The notes under the pieces are model-generated. The model saw only the letters and a list, made by a program, of their open reading frames with translations. It made no database searches and was not told where the DNA came from. A stretch of 16,937 nt of DNA, taken from positions 1 through 16,937 of the forward strand of contig JAHFAA010000018.1 in NCBI GenBank assembly GCA_023250775.1, written 5' to 3'. Shown in pieces: positions 1 through 7,059 of this stretch. The DNA is from Bdellovibrionales bacterium. GTDB lineage: Bacteria > Bdellovibrionota > Bacteriovoracia > Bacteriovoracales > Bacteriovoracaceae. A program made the position numbers and the translations under genes. The first letter of the stretch is position 1. Each line of letters opens with the position of its first letter.

Positions 1-623
1 GCCTTCAGCATTTTCTCTACCGCCTCTCCCGAAAGTGTTTTGAGAGATTGGAGCCCCTGATCTTTGGCAATTTGATGAGTGTTAAAATATTGCCCTTCGG
101 CCACATCAAAATTTTTGACAGGGATGCCAAGAGTGGAAACGTCGGCAGCGATCTTCCCTTTCAACAGCAGCACGTCAGTGGTCATTTTTCCTTTGACCAA
201 GTAGGCGTTGGCCAAAAATTCCGTTCCGCGTACTCCCAAGGCAACGGTGGATGATTTAAATTCAATTTTTTCGCCATCCACGGCCTTCTTGTGAACAGCG
301 GAACGCAGTTTGCCTTTCATCAATTCAAAGACCGCCTGCCGAAGGCCGCCTGAGGTGGTATTTTGGGTAAACTTAAAGCTGGCCTCGGGGCCCAGCTGAA
401 TAATGGTGTCGTCGCTCATGGCGATTTTCATGAAGGAGGAGGCCATCGTGTGGATGACATCAAATTCAAAAACCTCATCGCCTTGATGGAGTGGAGACTT
501 TGCACCTTTTCTCTCAACTTCTGATTGGCCTTTTAGCAGAGTGACTTTGCCAATCCCCGCTAGGGCAAATGTGTTTAGGCCAAAACAAAGTCCAACAATA
601 ATTGTAAAAACAATTCGAAGCAT
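1..623 (-). CDS. FecR-like exported protein, partial (C-terminus beyond left edge)
   Basis: This reading frame starts at the ATG read from 623 to 621 and stays open to the window edge (207 codons). An AGGAG Shine-Dalgarno lies about 8 bases upstream. The N-terminus is a Sec signal peptide (hydrophobic residues about 4-21, MLRIVFTIIVGLCFGLNTFA, then LAGIGKV). The mature part shows the FecR-domain pattern: GKVTLLKGQSEVERKG, a region like 'GDEVFEFDVIHTMASSFMKI', an LGPEASFKF strand and, most tellingly, 'STVALGVRGTEFLA' near residue 130. In FecR-type domains this last motif (..TP.a..gVRGTeF.v) is the signature. Exported FecR-domain proteins without a paired anti-sigma region are common in delta-proteobacteria and their relatives; their ligand is usually unknown. 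The gene is divergent from arsC, sharing a 50-base intergenic region. The domain assignment is reasonably sure; the function is not. Confidence 0.82.
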   Translation of the reverse strand, partial: MLRIVFTIIVGLCFGLNTFALAGIGKVTLLKGQSEVERKGAKSPLHQGDEVFEFDVIHTMASSFMKIAMSDDTIIQLGPEASFKFTQNTTSGGLRQAVFELMKGKLRSAVHKKAVDGEKIEFKSSTVALGVRGTEFLANAYLVKGKMTTDVLLLKGKIAADVSTLGIPVKNFDVAEGQYFNTHQIAKDQGLQSLKTLSGEAVEKMLK

Positions 624-640
624 GTATCTCTCCTGATTGT

Positions 641-668
641 CTCCATATTATACTTAAGAAATATGGAG
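641..668. promoter_or_regulatory. 9-bp perfect inverted repeat in the fecR-like/arsC divergent promoter region
   Basis: CTCCATATT (641-649) and AATATGGAG (660-668) are exact inverted copies separated by 10 bases. The element contains an exact TATAAT on the minus strand (647-652), placed to act as the -10 box of the FecR-like gene. The right arm carries the GGAG Shine-Dalgarno of arsC. It could therefore be a protein operator or an mRNA hairpin hiding the arsC ribosome-binding site. The repeat is seen directly; the role is inferred. Confidence 0.5.
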
Positions 669-673
669 TCGCC

Positions 674-1099
674 ATGGCGAAAAAGTTGAATATCTTATTT
701 TTATGCACCGGAAATTCTTGTCGCAGTCAAATGGCCGAGGGGTGGTGTCGTGTGCTCAAGGGAGACACCACCCTGGCCTTTTCCGCCGGCATCAAAAAGC
801 ATGGTATGAATCCTTTGGCCCTACAGGTCATGAAGGAAGTCGGTGTCGATCTTTCCCAGCAATCTTCCAAAACTACCGATGAATTGCCGAAGATAAAATT
901 TGATTTTGTCTTCACGGTTTGTGGCGATGCTCACGAAAATTGTCCCTTCTTTCCCGGTGGGAAGATTATCCATGTGGGGTTTGATGATCCTCCACGGTTG
1001 ACCCAAGGAATGAAAGATGAGGCACAAATTCTTGGCGTTTATAGACGGGTCAGAGACGAGATTAAAACTTTTATTTTGCAGATTGAAAAATATTTTTAA
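674..1099 (+). CDS. arsC: Arsenate reductase, thioredoxin-coupled type (LMW phosphatase fold)
   Basis: This cytoplasmic enzyme of 141 residues is predicted to reduce arsenate to arsenite. The P-loop C-T-G-N-S-C-R-S begins at Cys11 and gives the CX5R anion-binding motif (Cys11...Arg17). Downstream, the stretch around TVCGDAHENCPFFPG carries Cys83 and Cys90, which correspond to the Cys82/Cys89 redox relay of the Staphylococcus aureus type enzyme. These two cysteines separate it from ordinary low-molecular-weight tyrosine phosphatases. HVGFDDPP near residue 100 and YRRVRDEI near the C-terminus also fit the family. Length is typical. The ATG at 674 is supported by a GGAG five bases upstream, which sits in the right arm of an inverted repeat. 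A transporter remnant and an MFS gene follow closely. No arsenite pump (ArsB/Acr3) or ArsR is present in the window. Confidence 0.9.
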   Translation: MAKKLNILFLCTGNSCRSQMAEGWCRVLKGDTTLAFSAGIKKHGMNPLALQVMKEVGVDLSQQSSKTTDELPKIKFDFVFTVCGDAHENCPFFPGGKIIHVGFDDPPRLTQGMKDEAQILGVYRRVRDEIKTFILQIEKYF

Positions 1100-1108
1100 G
1101 GAGTTCGT

Positions 1109-1270
1109 ATGGATTGGAAAATTTTTGTGGCCACTTTTTCTACCATTTTCGTGGCGGAAATTGGAGACAAAACGCAGATTGCCGCTCTCGCCGCTTCTTC
1201 TCAAAGTAAATCAACCATGAGTGTTTGGTTGGGTACTGTGATGGCCTTGTCCATTGCCGGTACGCTTGGA
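1109..1270 (+). pseudogene. N-terminal fragment of a UPF0016/GDT1-family cation transporter, truncated by fusion to the MFS gene
   Basis: The ATG at 1109 has a perfect AAGGAG Shine-Dalgarno and lies 9 bases after the arsC stop, so translation surely starts here. The first 54 codons match the first half-motif of the UPF0016 (GDT1/MneA-type Mn2+/Ca2+ exporter) family: 'FVAEIGDKTQIAALA' at residues 14-28 carries the E-x-G-D-K-T signature, followed by the second helix 'VWLGTVMALSIAGTLG'. After about position 1270 the frame loses all resemblance. It continues to a stop at 1505-1507 as an out-of-frame reading of the MFS gene. Members of the family are normally about 190-200 residues with a second E-G-D-K-T repeat, which is absent here. 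The remainder, probably more than 130 codons, appears deleted. A functional half-size product is unlikely, but the start may drive translation into the MFS frame. Confidence 0.72.
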
Positions 1271-2427
1271 ATAACAAAATTTTTCTCTTTAGTTTTTTTC
1301 GTATGTTCATGGCCATTATTCCGGTCATGGTTCCTTTTTTCCAAAATCTTGGACTTTCGATGGAGGAATTTTTTCAACTCCAGGCCATTTTTGGGGTGGG
1401 GATTTTGCTCCTGGAAATTCCCACGGGATATGTTTCAGATCTCTTTGGCAGAAAAAAGGCGCTGGTGCTTGGGGCCTTTTTCGCAGGCGTTGGTTTTACC
1501 TATTTAATTTATGCTCATACCTTTGTTCAGTTGGTGATTTATGAGCTGACACTCTCGCTTGCCTTCAGTTTTATCTCAGGTTCCGATATTTCCCTGATTT
1601 ACGATTCTTTCAAAAGCGACGAACGCCAACAGGCGGCGAAAGGATTGGCCAACCTCCAGTTCGCCATGGTGATGGGGGAGTCCTCATCGGCCATCCTGGG
1701 GGGAATTTTGGTGATGTGGTCTTTTAAGTATGTACTTTGGGCCTCGGCGATAGCGATGTGGATTCCTTTTTTTATTTCACTTTTCTTGAAAGAAACACAA
1801 ACGGAGCAAATGGATCGCAGCACCCATTTCAAAAATTTTAAAGAAATGTTCGTTCATGTTTTTCGCTCCGACGATAAGGTGCTGCGTCTGACTTTTATTA
1901 ATATGGTGGTTTGGTCACTTTCAACCTACTTTGCCGTCTGGATTTTTCAAAAATATTGGGAGGAGCAGAGAATTCCACTGCGCTATTTTGGAATCCTTTG
2001 GGCCACCCATAGTTTATTCATTGGTTTTACCGGCAAGTATGTTCATAGCTTTGAAAAGAAATGGGGGTCAAGTGCCACATTGTGGGGCCTTGGTGTCTGT
2101 GCCTTTCTGGGCTATTTCGGAATGGGTTTCTTTGGGGGACTTTTGGGAGTGGCGTGCGCGCTTTTTTTTCCCATCATCCGAGGAATTACTCAGGTGCTTC
2201 TGCGAGATGCGATGAACTGGCGTGTCCCAGGGAAATTCCGTTCTACGGTAAATTCGGCGCAAAGCTTTTGCTTTCGATTAGGCTTTGCCCTTTTCGGTCC
2301 TCCGGTAGGATATTGCCTCGATCATTTTGGCCTGCGCGCGACTTTGCAGGGGCTGGGCCTGGTCTTTGGCGTCTTCGCCTTATTCATTTTATGGCCGTTA
2401 GTTCAGACGCTTAAAAAAGTTGCTTAG
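1225..2427 (+). CDS. Major facilitator superfamily transporter, start lost or fused
   Basis: This is an inner-membrane carrier of unknown substrate with about 11-12 hydrophobic segments. The recognisable protein begins at 'NNKIFLFSFFRMFMAIIP' (about 1271), the first transmembrane helix. MFS motif A is clear at GYVSDLFGRKKAL (residues 68-80 counted from the TTG at 1225). The loop 'FISGSDISLIYDS' is typical of the MFS subgroup whose proteins start close to helix 1. The first ~15 codons from TTG 1225 are an out-of-frame reading of the preceding UPF0016 fragment and show no Shine-Dalgarno. The ATGs at 1303 and 1309 would cut into helix 1. The original start was therefore probably removed in the fusion. 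Expression would need TTG initiation, coupling, or a -1 shift from the UPF0016 frame. The stop overlaps the convergent lipoprotein gene by 4 bases. The gene may be non-functional, although about 385 codons remain open. Confidence 0.75.
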   Translation: MVGYCDGLVHCRYAWNNKIFLFSFFRMFMAIIPVMVPFFQNLGLSMEEFFQLQAIFGVGILLLEIPTGYVSDLFGRKKALVLGAFFAGVGFTYLIYAHTFVQLVIYELTLSLAFSFISGSDISLIYDSFKSDERQQAAKGLANLQFAMVMGESSSAILGGILVMWSFKYVLWASAIAMWIPFFISLFLKETQTEQMDRSTHFKNFKEMFVHVFRSDDKVLRLTFINMVVWSLSTYFAVWIFQKYWEEQRIPLRYFGILWATHSLFIGFTGKYVHSFEKKWGSSATLWGLGVCAFLGYFGMGFFGGLLGVACALFFPIIRGITQVLLRDAMNWRVPGKFRSTVNSAQSFCFRLGFALFGPPVGYCLDHFGLRATLQGLGLVFGVFALFILWPLVQTLKKVA

Positions 2428-4832
2428 TTATTGAGAAAGATTGGCGAGGCAAAAAGCATATCGACCTGGTCATCAAGGCCATGATCATTTTTTTGAATGG
2501 CCCTCAGGTAAAGACTTTGTGGTCCTTTGGGAGCGGTCCCGAGGGTTTTTAAGGGAATGATACCGTCGATTTTGTAAGTGGCATTGACACCCTCTTCAAA
2601 CTTCTTGCTCCAGACAGAGTCGCCGTTCCACACCAGATTAATTTCTTTCAGCGGTTTTGTGGCGATCACGCTGTAATGTAAATCAAGCTTCTGAAATTTT
2701 TGCTTCCTTTTCTTTTTGCTAAAAGGGGTAGTCCAAATGCGAATGTAACCTCGTTGCCCGGTGGTGGCCCAGGTTTGTTGGTTGTAGAGGGCATCGAAGA
2801 CGAACTCACGCTCGTTGCGTGTGCAATAGACGCCTGTCAGCCCTTGAGACCAAGGATTGAGAGTACGCGCATATCCGTGGTGAGAGAGTAGGCCGTGAGC
2901 GTCCGAACCACCGAGGAAGCCAAATTGTTTTCCTTGCCTGAGGCCATCGCGAGCGGCAACCCCCTTAATGTCTCCTCGGGTGAAGGCCTTGAGAGGGTTG
3001 TCATTGTCATCTTCAAAAACTCCGTGGGCCGAGGTGATTTCAAACTGCCTTTGGATTTGGGGATCTGCATTTTCCCAGTCTGTTCCGGTCCAGGCGGTGT
3101 GGTGAGGAGCGGTGAACACCGCCTTCTTGCGACCCAAAGAGCTCAAGGCATCATAGAGTTTGGGAGTGGTTTCAAATTCAGATTTAAAACTGTAGACGGG
3201 AACGGGCGCTTTACCTTTGAAATAAACATTCTTGTGCCCGAAACCTTTGGGAGTAGGCGGAGTGGTCCACTCGTAGGCCTGCAAGGTTGTGAAGTTTGGG
3301 AGTGAATCAAAGAGATCAGTGATCATGATAATTTCATAATATTGTGAAGGAAAAAGACGGGAGCCCACGATATTGTCATGATCAGTAAGCACGGCGAAAT
3401 CCAGCCCGGTTTCATAGGCCCTGGCATAGATTTCATCCGGGGCGCCAGTACCATCACTGTAACCACTGTGCATGTGGAGATCCCCCATGAGTGCGTCTGT
3501 ATAGTAGGTCCGAACCGTCATGGCCTTGGCCTTTTTGCTGCCCATGGGGGGAGCAAGCTCCAGCTTGAGCGGCGGTAATTTTCCCTTAAACACCAGTTGT
3601 TCCAGGTGAAGATTTTTATGCCCGCGACGAATCAAGGTCAGTTTTGAATTGCTGAAAACTCCACTCATCCACAAATCGCGCGCTCCCCAACCGTCCTGAT
3701 CGAGACTCAGCGTCTCGACTTTATCGCCGTTAATAAAATGTAAAAAAGCATCATGAGAAGGTCTGGAAGTTAGAATGGGGGTCCCGTCCTTGATCCCCCA
3801 AATTTGCGGAAACTCAGCGCCCTGGTTTTCTTCTTTGGGGTTGGCATTGCGAAAGGGCGTGGCCAATTTAACATCAAAAATTTTTGTGTCAGAAGGGCCA
3901 CCTTCGATTTTTTTTAAGGCCCAATGTTTTAAAACGCCGTCAGTGTCTTTTTGATAGGCGACCCAAACATTGTTTTGATCGACAAACAGACTTGGGGCTT
4001 GGGCCAGAGAATCATCTTGATCAAGAGCAAGAGGATGTTTGGCGGGGCCGTTTGAATCAATCCAGGTGGCAAAGACATCGTAATCGGGGGCAACGGGTCT
4101 GTTTGCACGGCTTGGTCGCCATTCATCCCACGCGGCCATGAGCAGGCCTGGGCGCACTAATTTCAAATCAGGACGGCGACTTAAAAAGCCATGACTCAAA
4201 AGAATTTCGTCACTGATGATTCCGGATTCGACATCCATATTTCTGTAATAAATCGACATGCCTTCTTTACTCGCTCTCTCATAGACGAAATGAAAAAGTG
4301 ATTCACTTCCATCAAAGGCGCCGGCCTGGCCACAGATATAACCTTCCGGTTCCTCCAGTTCAGTTCGGGCACCTAAGGCCGGCCAAATTTTTTGGATATA
4401 GAGTGTCGTGGGATAGGGAAATTTGCTCTCATCAGGAATGGCAATTTCTTTTAACCCGCACCAGGTGGCCCAAATTTCTTCCGCTTTATCTTGATGGGGC
4501 GGTCTTTTATGAAAGCGCGGATGAAAGGCAAAGGGGCCCTCAAAAAGGGTGGTAAAAGAATGACATGAATCTTGAGTGGCGTTCGCCGGGCAGTTTCCGA
4601 TTTTCAGCGACTCGGTTTTGTGTTGTTCAGAAAATTCAATGAAGCCGATTAAGAGGGTATTGGCGACTTCGATAACCTGCCCTTGCTTGGAGAGTTGAGG
4701 AGTTCCAAGGTTGATTGGAGCGGCGCGCGTAATTTCCAAAGGGCCCAAAGTGAGGGGCGCTTCACGAAAGTGCAAATGACTACAAGCTGCCAACCAAAGT
4801 GGAAGAACAAAAATAATATTTTTGTGAAACAT
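2424..4832 (-). CDS. PHP-domain (DUF3604-type) lipoprotein, putative metallohydrolase
   Basis: This 802-residue protein has a lipoprotein signal peptide with lipobox LAAC (Cys17), so it should be lipidated and membrane-anchored. Residues ~25-440 form a beta-rich region without recognised motifs. From about 445 to 700 it carries a PHP/DUF3604 metal-binding domain: GDLHMHSGYSDGTG (His453, His455), VLTDHDN (Asp484, His485), a Glu521 in AYEWTT, APHHTAW (His577, His578) and GGSDAHG (Asp644, His646). This is the usual set of PHP metal ligands, so a metal-dependent hydrolase (phosphoesterase-like) is likely; the substrate is unknown. The C-terminal ~100 residues look like the beta domain often seen in DUF3604 proteins. 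No Shine-Dalgarno precedes the ATG, and an in-frame TGA closes the frame just upstream, so the start is fixed but its initiation is unusual. The gene overlaps the MFS stop by 4 bases. Confidence 0.85.
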   Translation of the reverse strand: MFHKNIIFVLPLWLAACSHLHFREAPLTLGPLEITRAAPINLGTPQLSKQGQVIEVANTLLIGFIEFSEQHKTESLKIGNCPANATQDSCHSFTTLFEGPFAFHPRFHKRPPHQDKAEEIWATWCGLKEIAIPDESKFPYPTTLYIQKIWPALGARTELEEPEGYICGQAGAFDGSESLFHFVYERASKEGMSIYYRNMDVESGIISDEILLSHGFLSRRPDLKLVRPGLLMAAWDEWRPSRANRPVAPDYDVFATWIDSNGPAKHPLALDQDDSLAQAPSLFVDQNNVWVAYQKDTDGVLKHWALKKIEGGPSDTKIFDVKLATPFRNANPKEENQGAEFPQIWGIKDGTPILTSRPSHDAFLHFINGDKVETLSLDQDGWGARDLWMSGVFSNSKLTLIRRGHKNLHLEQLVFKGKLPPLKLELAPPMGSKKAKAMTVRTYYTDALMGDLHMHSGYSDGTGAPDEIYARAYETGLDFAVLTDHDNIVGSRLFPSQYYEIIMITDLFDSLPNFTTLQAYEWTTPPTPKGFGHKNVYFKGKAPVPVYSFKSEFETTPKLYDALSSLGRKKAVFTAPHHTAWTGTDWENADPQIQRQFEITSAHGVFEDDNDNPLKAFTRGDIKGVAARDGLRQGKQFGFLGGSDAHGLLSHHGYARTLNPWSQGLTGVYCTRNEREFVFDALYNQQTWATTGQRGYIRIWTTPFSKKKRKQKFQKLDLHYSVIATKPLKEINLVWNGDSVWSKKFEEGVNATYKIDGIIPLKTLGTAPKGPQSLYLRAIQKNDHGLDDQVDMLFASPIFLNN

Positions 4833-4859
4833 GGGTGAGAAATCTAATCAATTAATTCT

Positions 4860-4875
4860 AATTCGTGAACGAATT
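4860..4875. promoter_or_regulatory. 16-bp palindrome AATTCGTGAACGAATT, candidate operator or enhancer-binding site
   Basis: Seven-base half-sites AATTCGT and ACGAATT flank a 2-base centre. The element sits about 28 bases upstream of the lipoprotein start and about 110-120 bases upstream of the predicted sigma-54 transcription start. That distance is typical for an activator (bEBP) site. Further TGAAC half-like sequences occur at 4883-4887 and, inverted, at 4899-4903. The palindrome is seen directly; the binding role is inferred. Confidence 0.45.
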
Positions 4876-4951
4876 TGTGCACTGAACGGAGACAAAATGT
4901 TCAATCGGGATGCTTTTGGCCCTATTTTGTGCCTGAATTAGGCCGATTTTG

Positions 4952-4968
4952 TTGGCACGTGGATTGCT
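4952..4968 (+). promoter_or_regulatory. Sigma-54 (RpoN) promoter
   Basis: TTGGCACG-TGGA-TTGCT matches the -24/-12 consensus YTGGCACG-N4-TTGCW at every position. The invariant GG (4954-4955) and GC (4966-4967) are exactly 12 bases apart. Transcription should begin near 4978-4980, run through the micro-ORF at 5018 and reach the radical SAM gene at 5185. A bacterial enhancer-binding protein would be required; none is encoded in the window. Confidence 0.78.
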
Positions 4969-5017
4969 TTAAGGCCTGGCGTGAGCACTATTTTTTGGTG
5001 CATGCAAGGGGGGGCCT

Positions 5018-5110
5018 ATGTCGATGGTTCATTGGATGGGGTGTGGTTGGGTTCTGATTTTGATCCTGGTGAGTGCAGCCGCTTCGGCCAGTGACATTAT
5101 GCTGTTCTAA
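5018..5110 (+). CDS. Micro-ORF (30 aa) with signal peptide, downstream of sigma-54 promoter; possibly a gene remnant
   Basis: An ATG preceded by a G-rich Shine-Dalgarno-like run (AAGGGGGGG, ~4 bases away) opens a 30-codon frame. Residues 1-24 look like a complete Sec signal peptide (hydrophobic core WVLILILVSAAA, ASA cleavage site), leaving only SDIMLF before a TAA at 5108-5110. Reading on in the same frame past that TAA gives another 23 sense codons containing TTGKVGVLGRPSVQVYP, then a TAA at 5180-5182, two bases before the radical SAM start. The tail resembles the first strand of exported FecR-like proteins (compare GKVTLLKGQSEV in the gene at 1-623). It may be the stump of an exported protein interrupted by a nonsense change, a leader peptide, or a genuine tiny exported peptide. 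The sequence alone does not decide. Confidence 0.4.
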   Translation: MSMVHWMGCGWVLILILVSAAASASDIMLF

Positions 5111-5184
5111 TCATTAACAACCGGCAAAGTGGGAGTTCTAGGCAGGCCAAGCGTTCAAGTTTATCCTATGAATACGAGGTAAAT

Positions 5185-7059
5185 TTGAAAATTCTGTTGG
5201 CCTTGCCTCCCATGGCACAAATTAATATGCCGTATCCTGCCACGGCCTATCTAACATCCTACCTAAAAGATTCCGGACATCTCGTAACTCAAAGAGATTG
5301 GAGTATTGAACTGCTGCAAAAGCTGTTGTCGCCCGAGGGCCTAACCAGAATGAAACAAGTTCTTTTGGATAAACCCAAAAAAGAACGTGCCGAATGTGTT
5401 AATTTTTTTCTCGATTGTTTTAGTGATTACAAGCAGACGATTGCGCCGGTGGTGCAATTTCTGCGGGGTGAAGACTCGTCCTTGGCCCTACGTTTAGGCG
5501 CCCGTACTTTGGTGCCTGAGGGGCCGCGCTTTTTGGCGATTGATGAAAGGCAGGATCTTTCTCATTTGTTCGGCAGCATGGGCCTGCAAGACAAGGCCAA
5601 GTATATTGCCAGTCTCTATGTTGATGACATTGCCGATGTGATTCGCGAAGGCATTGATCCTGATTTTGCCTTAGCTCGCTATGGTGAGCAGCTGGCCTCC
5701 TCGATGAATTCTTTTAACCCACTTTACGAAAAGTTGAGAAGAAAAACCGTCATTGATGAAATGTTAGAAGAGATTGTGCGTGCGGAGATGAAGGCCACCG
5801 CTCCCGATGTCTTGGGTTTATCAGTACCATTTCCGGGCAATTTGTTGGGTGCCCTAAGAATTGGTCAGCTGATGAAAAAAGAATTTTCTTCGATTAAAAT
5901 TGTCTTAGGCGGAGGTTTTGTCAGTACCGAACTTCGGCAGATGGAAGATCCTCGTCCTTTTGAATTTTTTGACTATCTCATCTTTGATGATGGTGAAAGG
6001 CCAATGGAAAAGCTGCTGGCCCATCTGAGTGGCGAGGCAAAAAAAGAACAGCTACAGAGAACTTGGTATTTGGATAAAGAGAAAATTGTTCGCGCCAATA
6101 TGGAAGGTGAAGATAATCCGGAGATGTCTTTTAAAGATCATCCCGGCCCAAACTTTCTAGGCCTTCCCATGACTCACTATCTGGGCATGTGTGAGATGCC
6201 CAATCCCATGCATCGCCTGTGGAGTGATTTTCGTTGGAACAAAATGATGCTGGCCCATGGTTGCTATTGGAAAAAATGTACTTTTTGTGATGTCTCTCTT
6301 CGCTATATCGAACGCTTCGATCCCGCCCGCGCTGACCAGCTCGTTGATCAGATGGAACGAATTATGGGGGAGACCGGTCAAAGTGGATTTCATTTTGTGG
6401 ATGAGGCGGCGCCGCCGGCATTGCTGAAAATGCTGTCGACCGAAATTTTACGCCGTGGTTTAAAGGTTAGCTGGTGGGGCAATTTGCGTTTTGATCCGCA
6501 ATTTACGCCTGAGCTGTGCGAGCTGATGGCGGATGCCGGATGTGTTGCCGTGACGGGAGGGATTGAGGTTGCCAGCGGCAGGATTTTGCAGCTGATTAAC
6601 AAGGGAATTACTCTGCAGCAGGTGGCGCAGGTGACGAAAAATTTTTCCAATGCAAAAATTTATGTTCATGCCTATCTGATGTACGGCTTTCCCACCCAGA
6701 CCATTCAAGAAACAGTCGACAGCCTTGAAGTCGTGCGACAGCTTTTTGTTAATCAATGCCTTCAGTCGGCCCATTGGCATCGCTTTGCCTGCACCGTTCA
6801 CAGCCCTGTGGGACAGAACCCCAAAAAATTTGGCATCCGTCTTCTTCCGATTAAGATCCCGCCCGAAGGACTTTTTGCCATCAACGAAATTCCCTTCGAC
6901 GATGGTCTTGGAATTGATCATGGGAGCTTAGGTGAAGCTCTTCGGCTGGCGCTCTACAATTTTATGTTGGGAATAGGACTCGACTTTGATGTGCGCGAAT
7001 GGTTTGAGGAAAAAGTTCCCAAGACCACGCATCCGAAAAACTGGCTGAAGTCACTCTAA
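5185..7059 (+). CDS. Cobalamin-binding-domain radical SAM protein
   Basis: This 624-residue cytoplasmic enzyme starts at TTG 5185, supported by GAGG six bases upstream; the Met-Lys-Ile-Leu-Leu-Ala-Leu-Pro-Pro opening is typical of the family. The B12-binding-like Rossmann part is split: residues 1-35 (KILLALPP... PATAYLTSYLKDSGH) and about 205-280 (PDVLGLSVPFPGN, KIVLGGGFVSTE, FDYLIFDDGERPMEKLL). No DxHxxG motif is seen, as is common in this class. The radical SAM cluster motif is HGCYWKKCTFCD: Cys360, Cys365, Cys368, spacing CX4CX2C rather than the textbook CX3CX2C. Downstream elements fit an Elp3/MiaB-like TIM barrel: FVDEAAPP near residue 407, SWWGNLRFDP, and GGIEVASGRILQLINKGIT. The predicted role is radical methylation or rearrangement of an unknown substrate. 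It is probably transcribed from the sigma-54 promoter at 4952. Its 3' end overlaps the convergent hydrolase gene by 9 bases. Confidence 0.85.
   Translation: MKILLALPPMAQINMPYPATAYLTSYLKDSGHLVTQRDWSIELLQKLLSPEGLTRMKQVLLDKPKKERAECVNFFLDCFSDYKQTIAPVVQFLRGEDSSLALRLGARTLVPEGPRFLAIDERQDLSHLFGSMGLQDKAKYIASLYVDDIADVIREGIDPDFALARYGEQLASSMNSFNPLYEKLRRKTVIDEMLEEIVRAEMKATAPDVLGLSVPFPGNLLGALRIGQLMKKEFSSIKIVLGGGFVSTELRQMEDPRPFEFFDYLIFDDGERPMEKLLAHLSGEAKKEQLQRTWYLDKEKIVRANMEGEDNPEMSFKDHPGPNFLGLPMTHYLGMCEMPNPMHRLWSDFRWNKMMLAHGCYWKKCTFCDVSLRYIERFDPARADQLVDQMERIMGETGQSGFHFVDEAAPPALLKMLSTEILRRGLKVSWWGNLRFDPQFTPELCELMADAGCVAVTGGIEVASGRILQLINKGITLQQVAQVTKNFSNAKIYVHAYLMYGFPTQTIQETVDSLEVVRQLFVNQCLQSAHWHRFACTVHSPVGQNPKKFGIRLLPIKIPPEGLFAINEIPFDDGLGIDHGSLGEALRLALYNFMLGIGLDFDVREWFEEKVPKTTHPKNWLKSL

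Noticed and set aside
1271..1290. Programmed -1 frameshift at the AAAATTTTT run joining UPF0016 and MFS
   Set aside because: The 0-frame codons AAA TTT TTC do not allow good tandem re-pairing after a -1 slip (TTT would have to pair as ATT). No strong downstream structure was noticed. A deletion scar explains it more simply.
5018..5110. TAA readthrough by a non-standard amino acid in the micro-ORF
   Set aside because: TAA is not used for selenocysteine or pyrrolysine, and no recoding element is visible. A nonsense change or a real short ORF is more likely.
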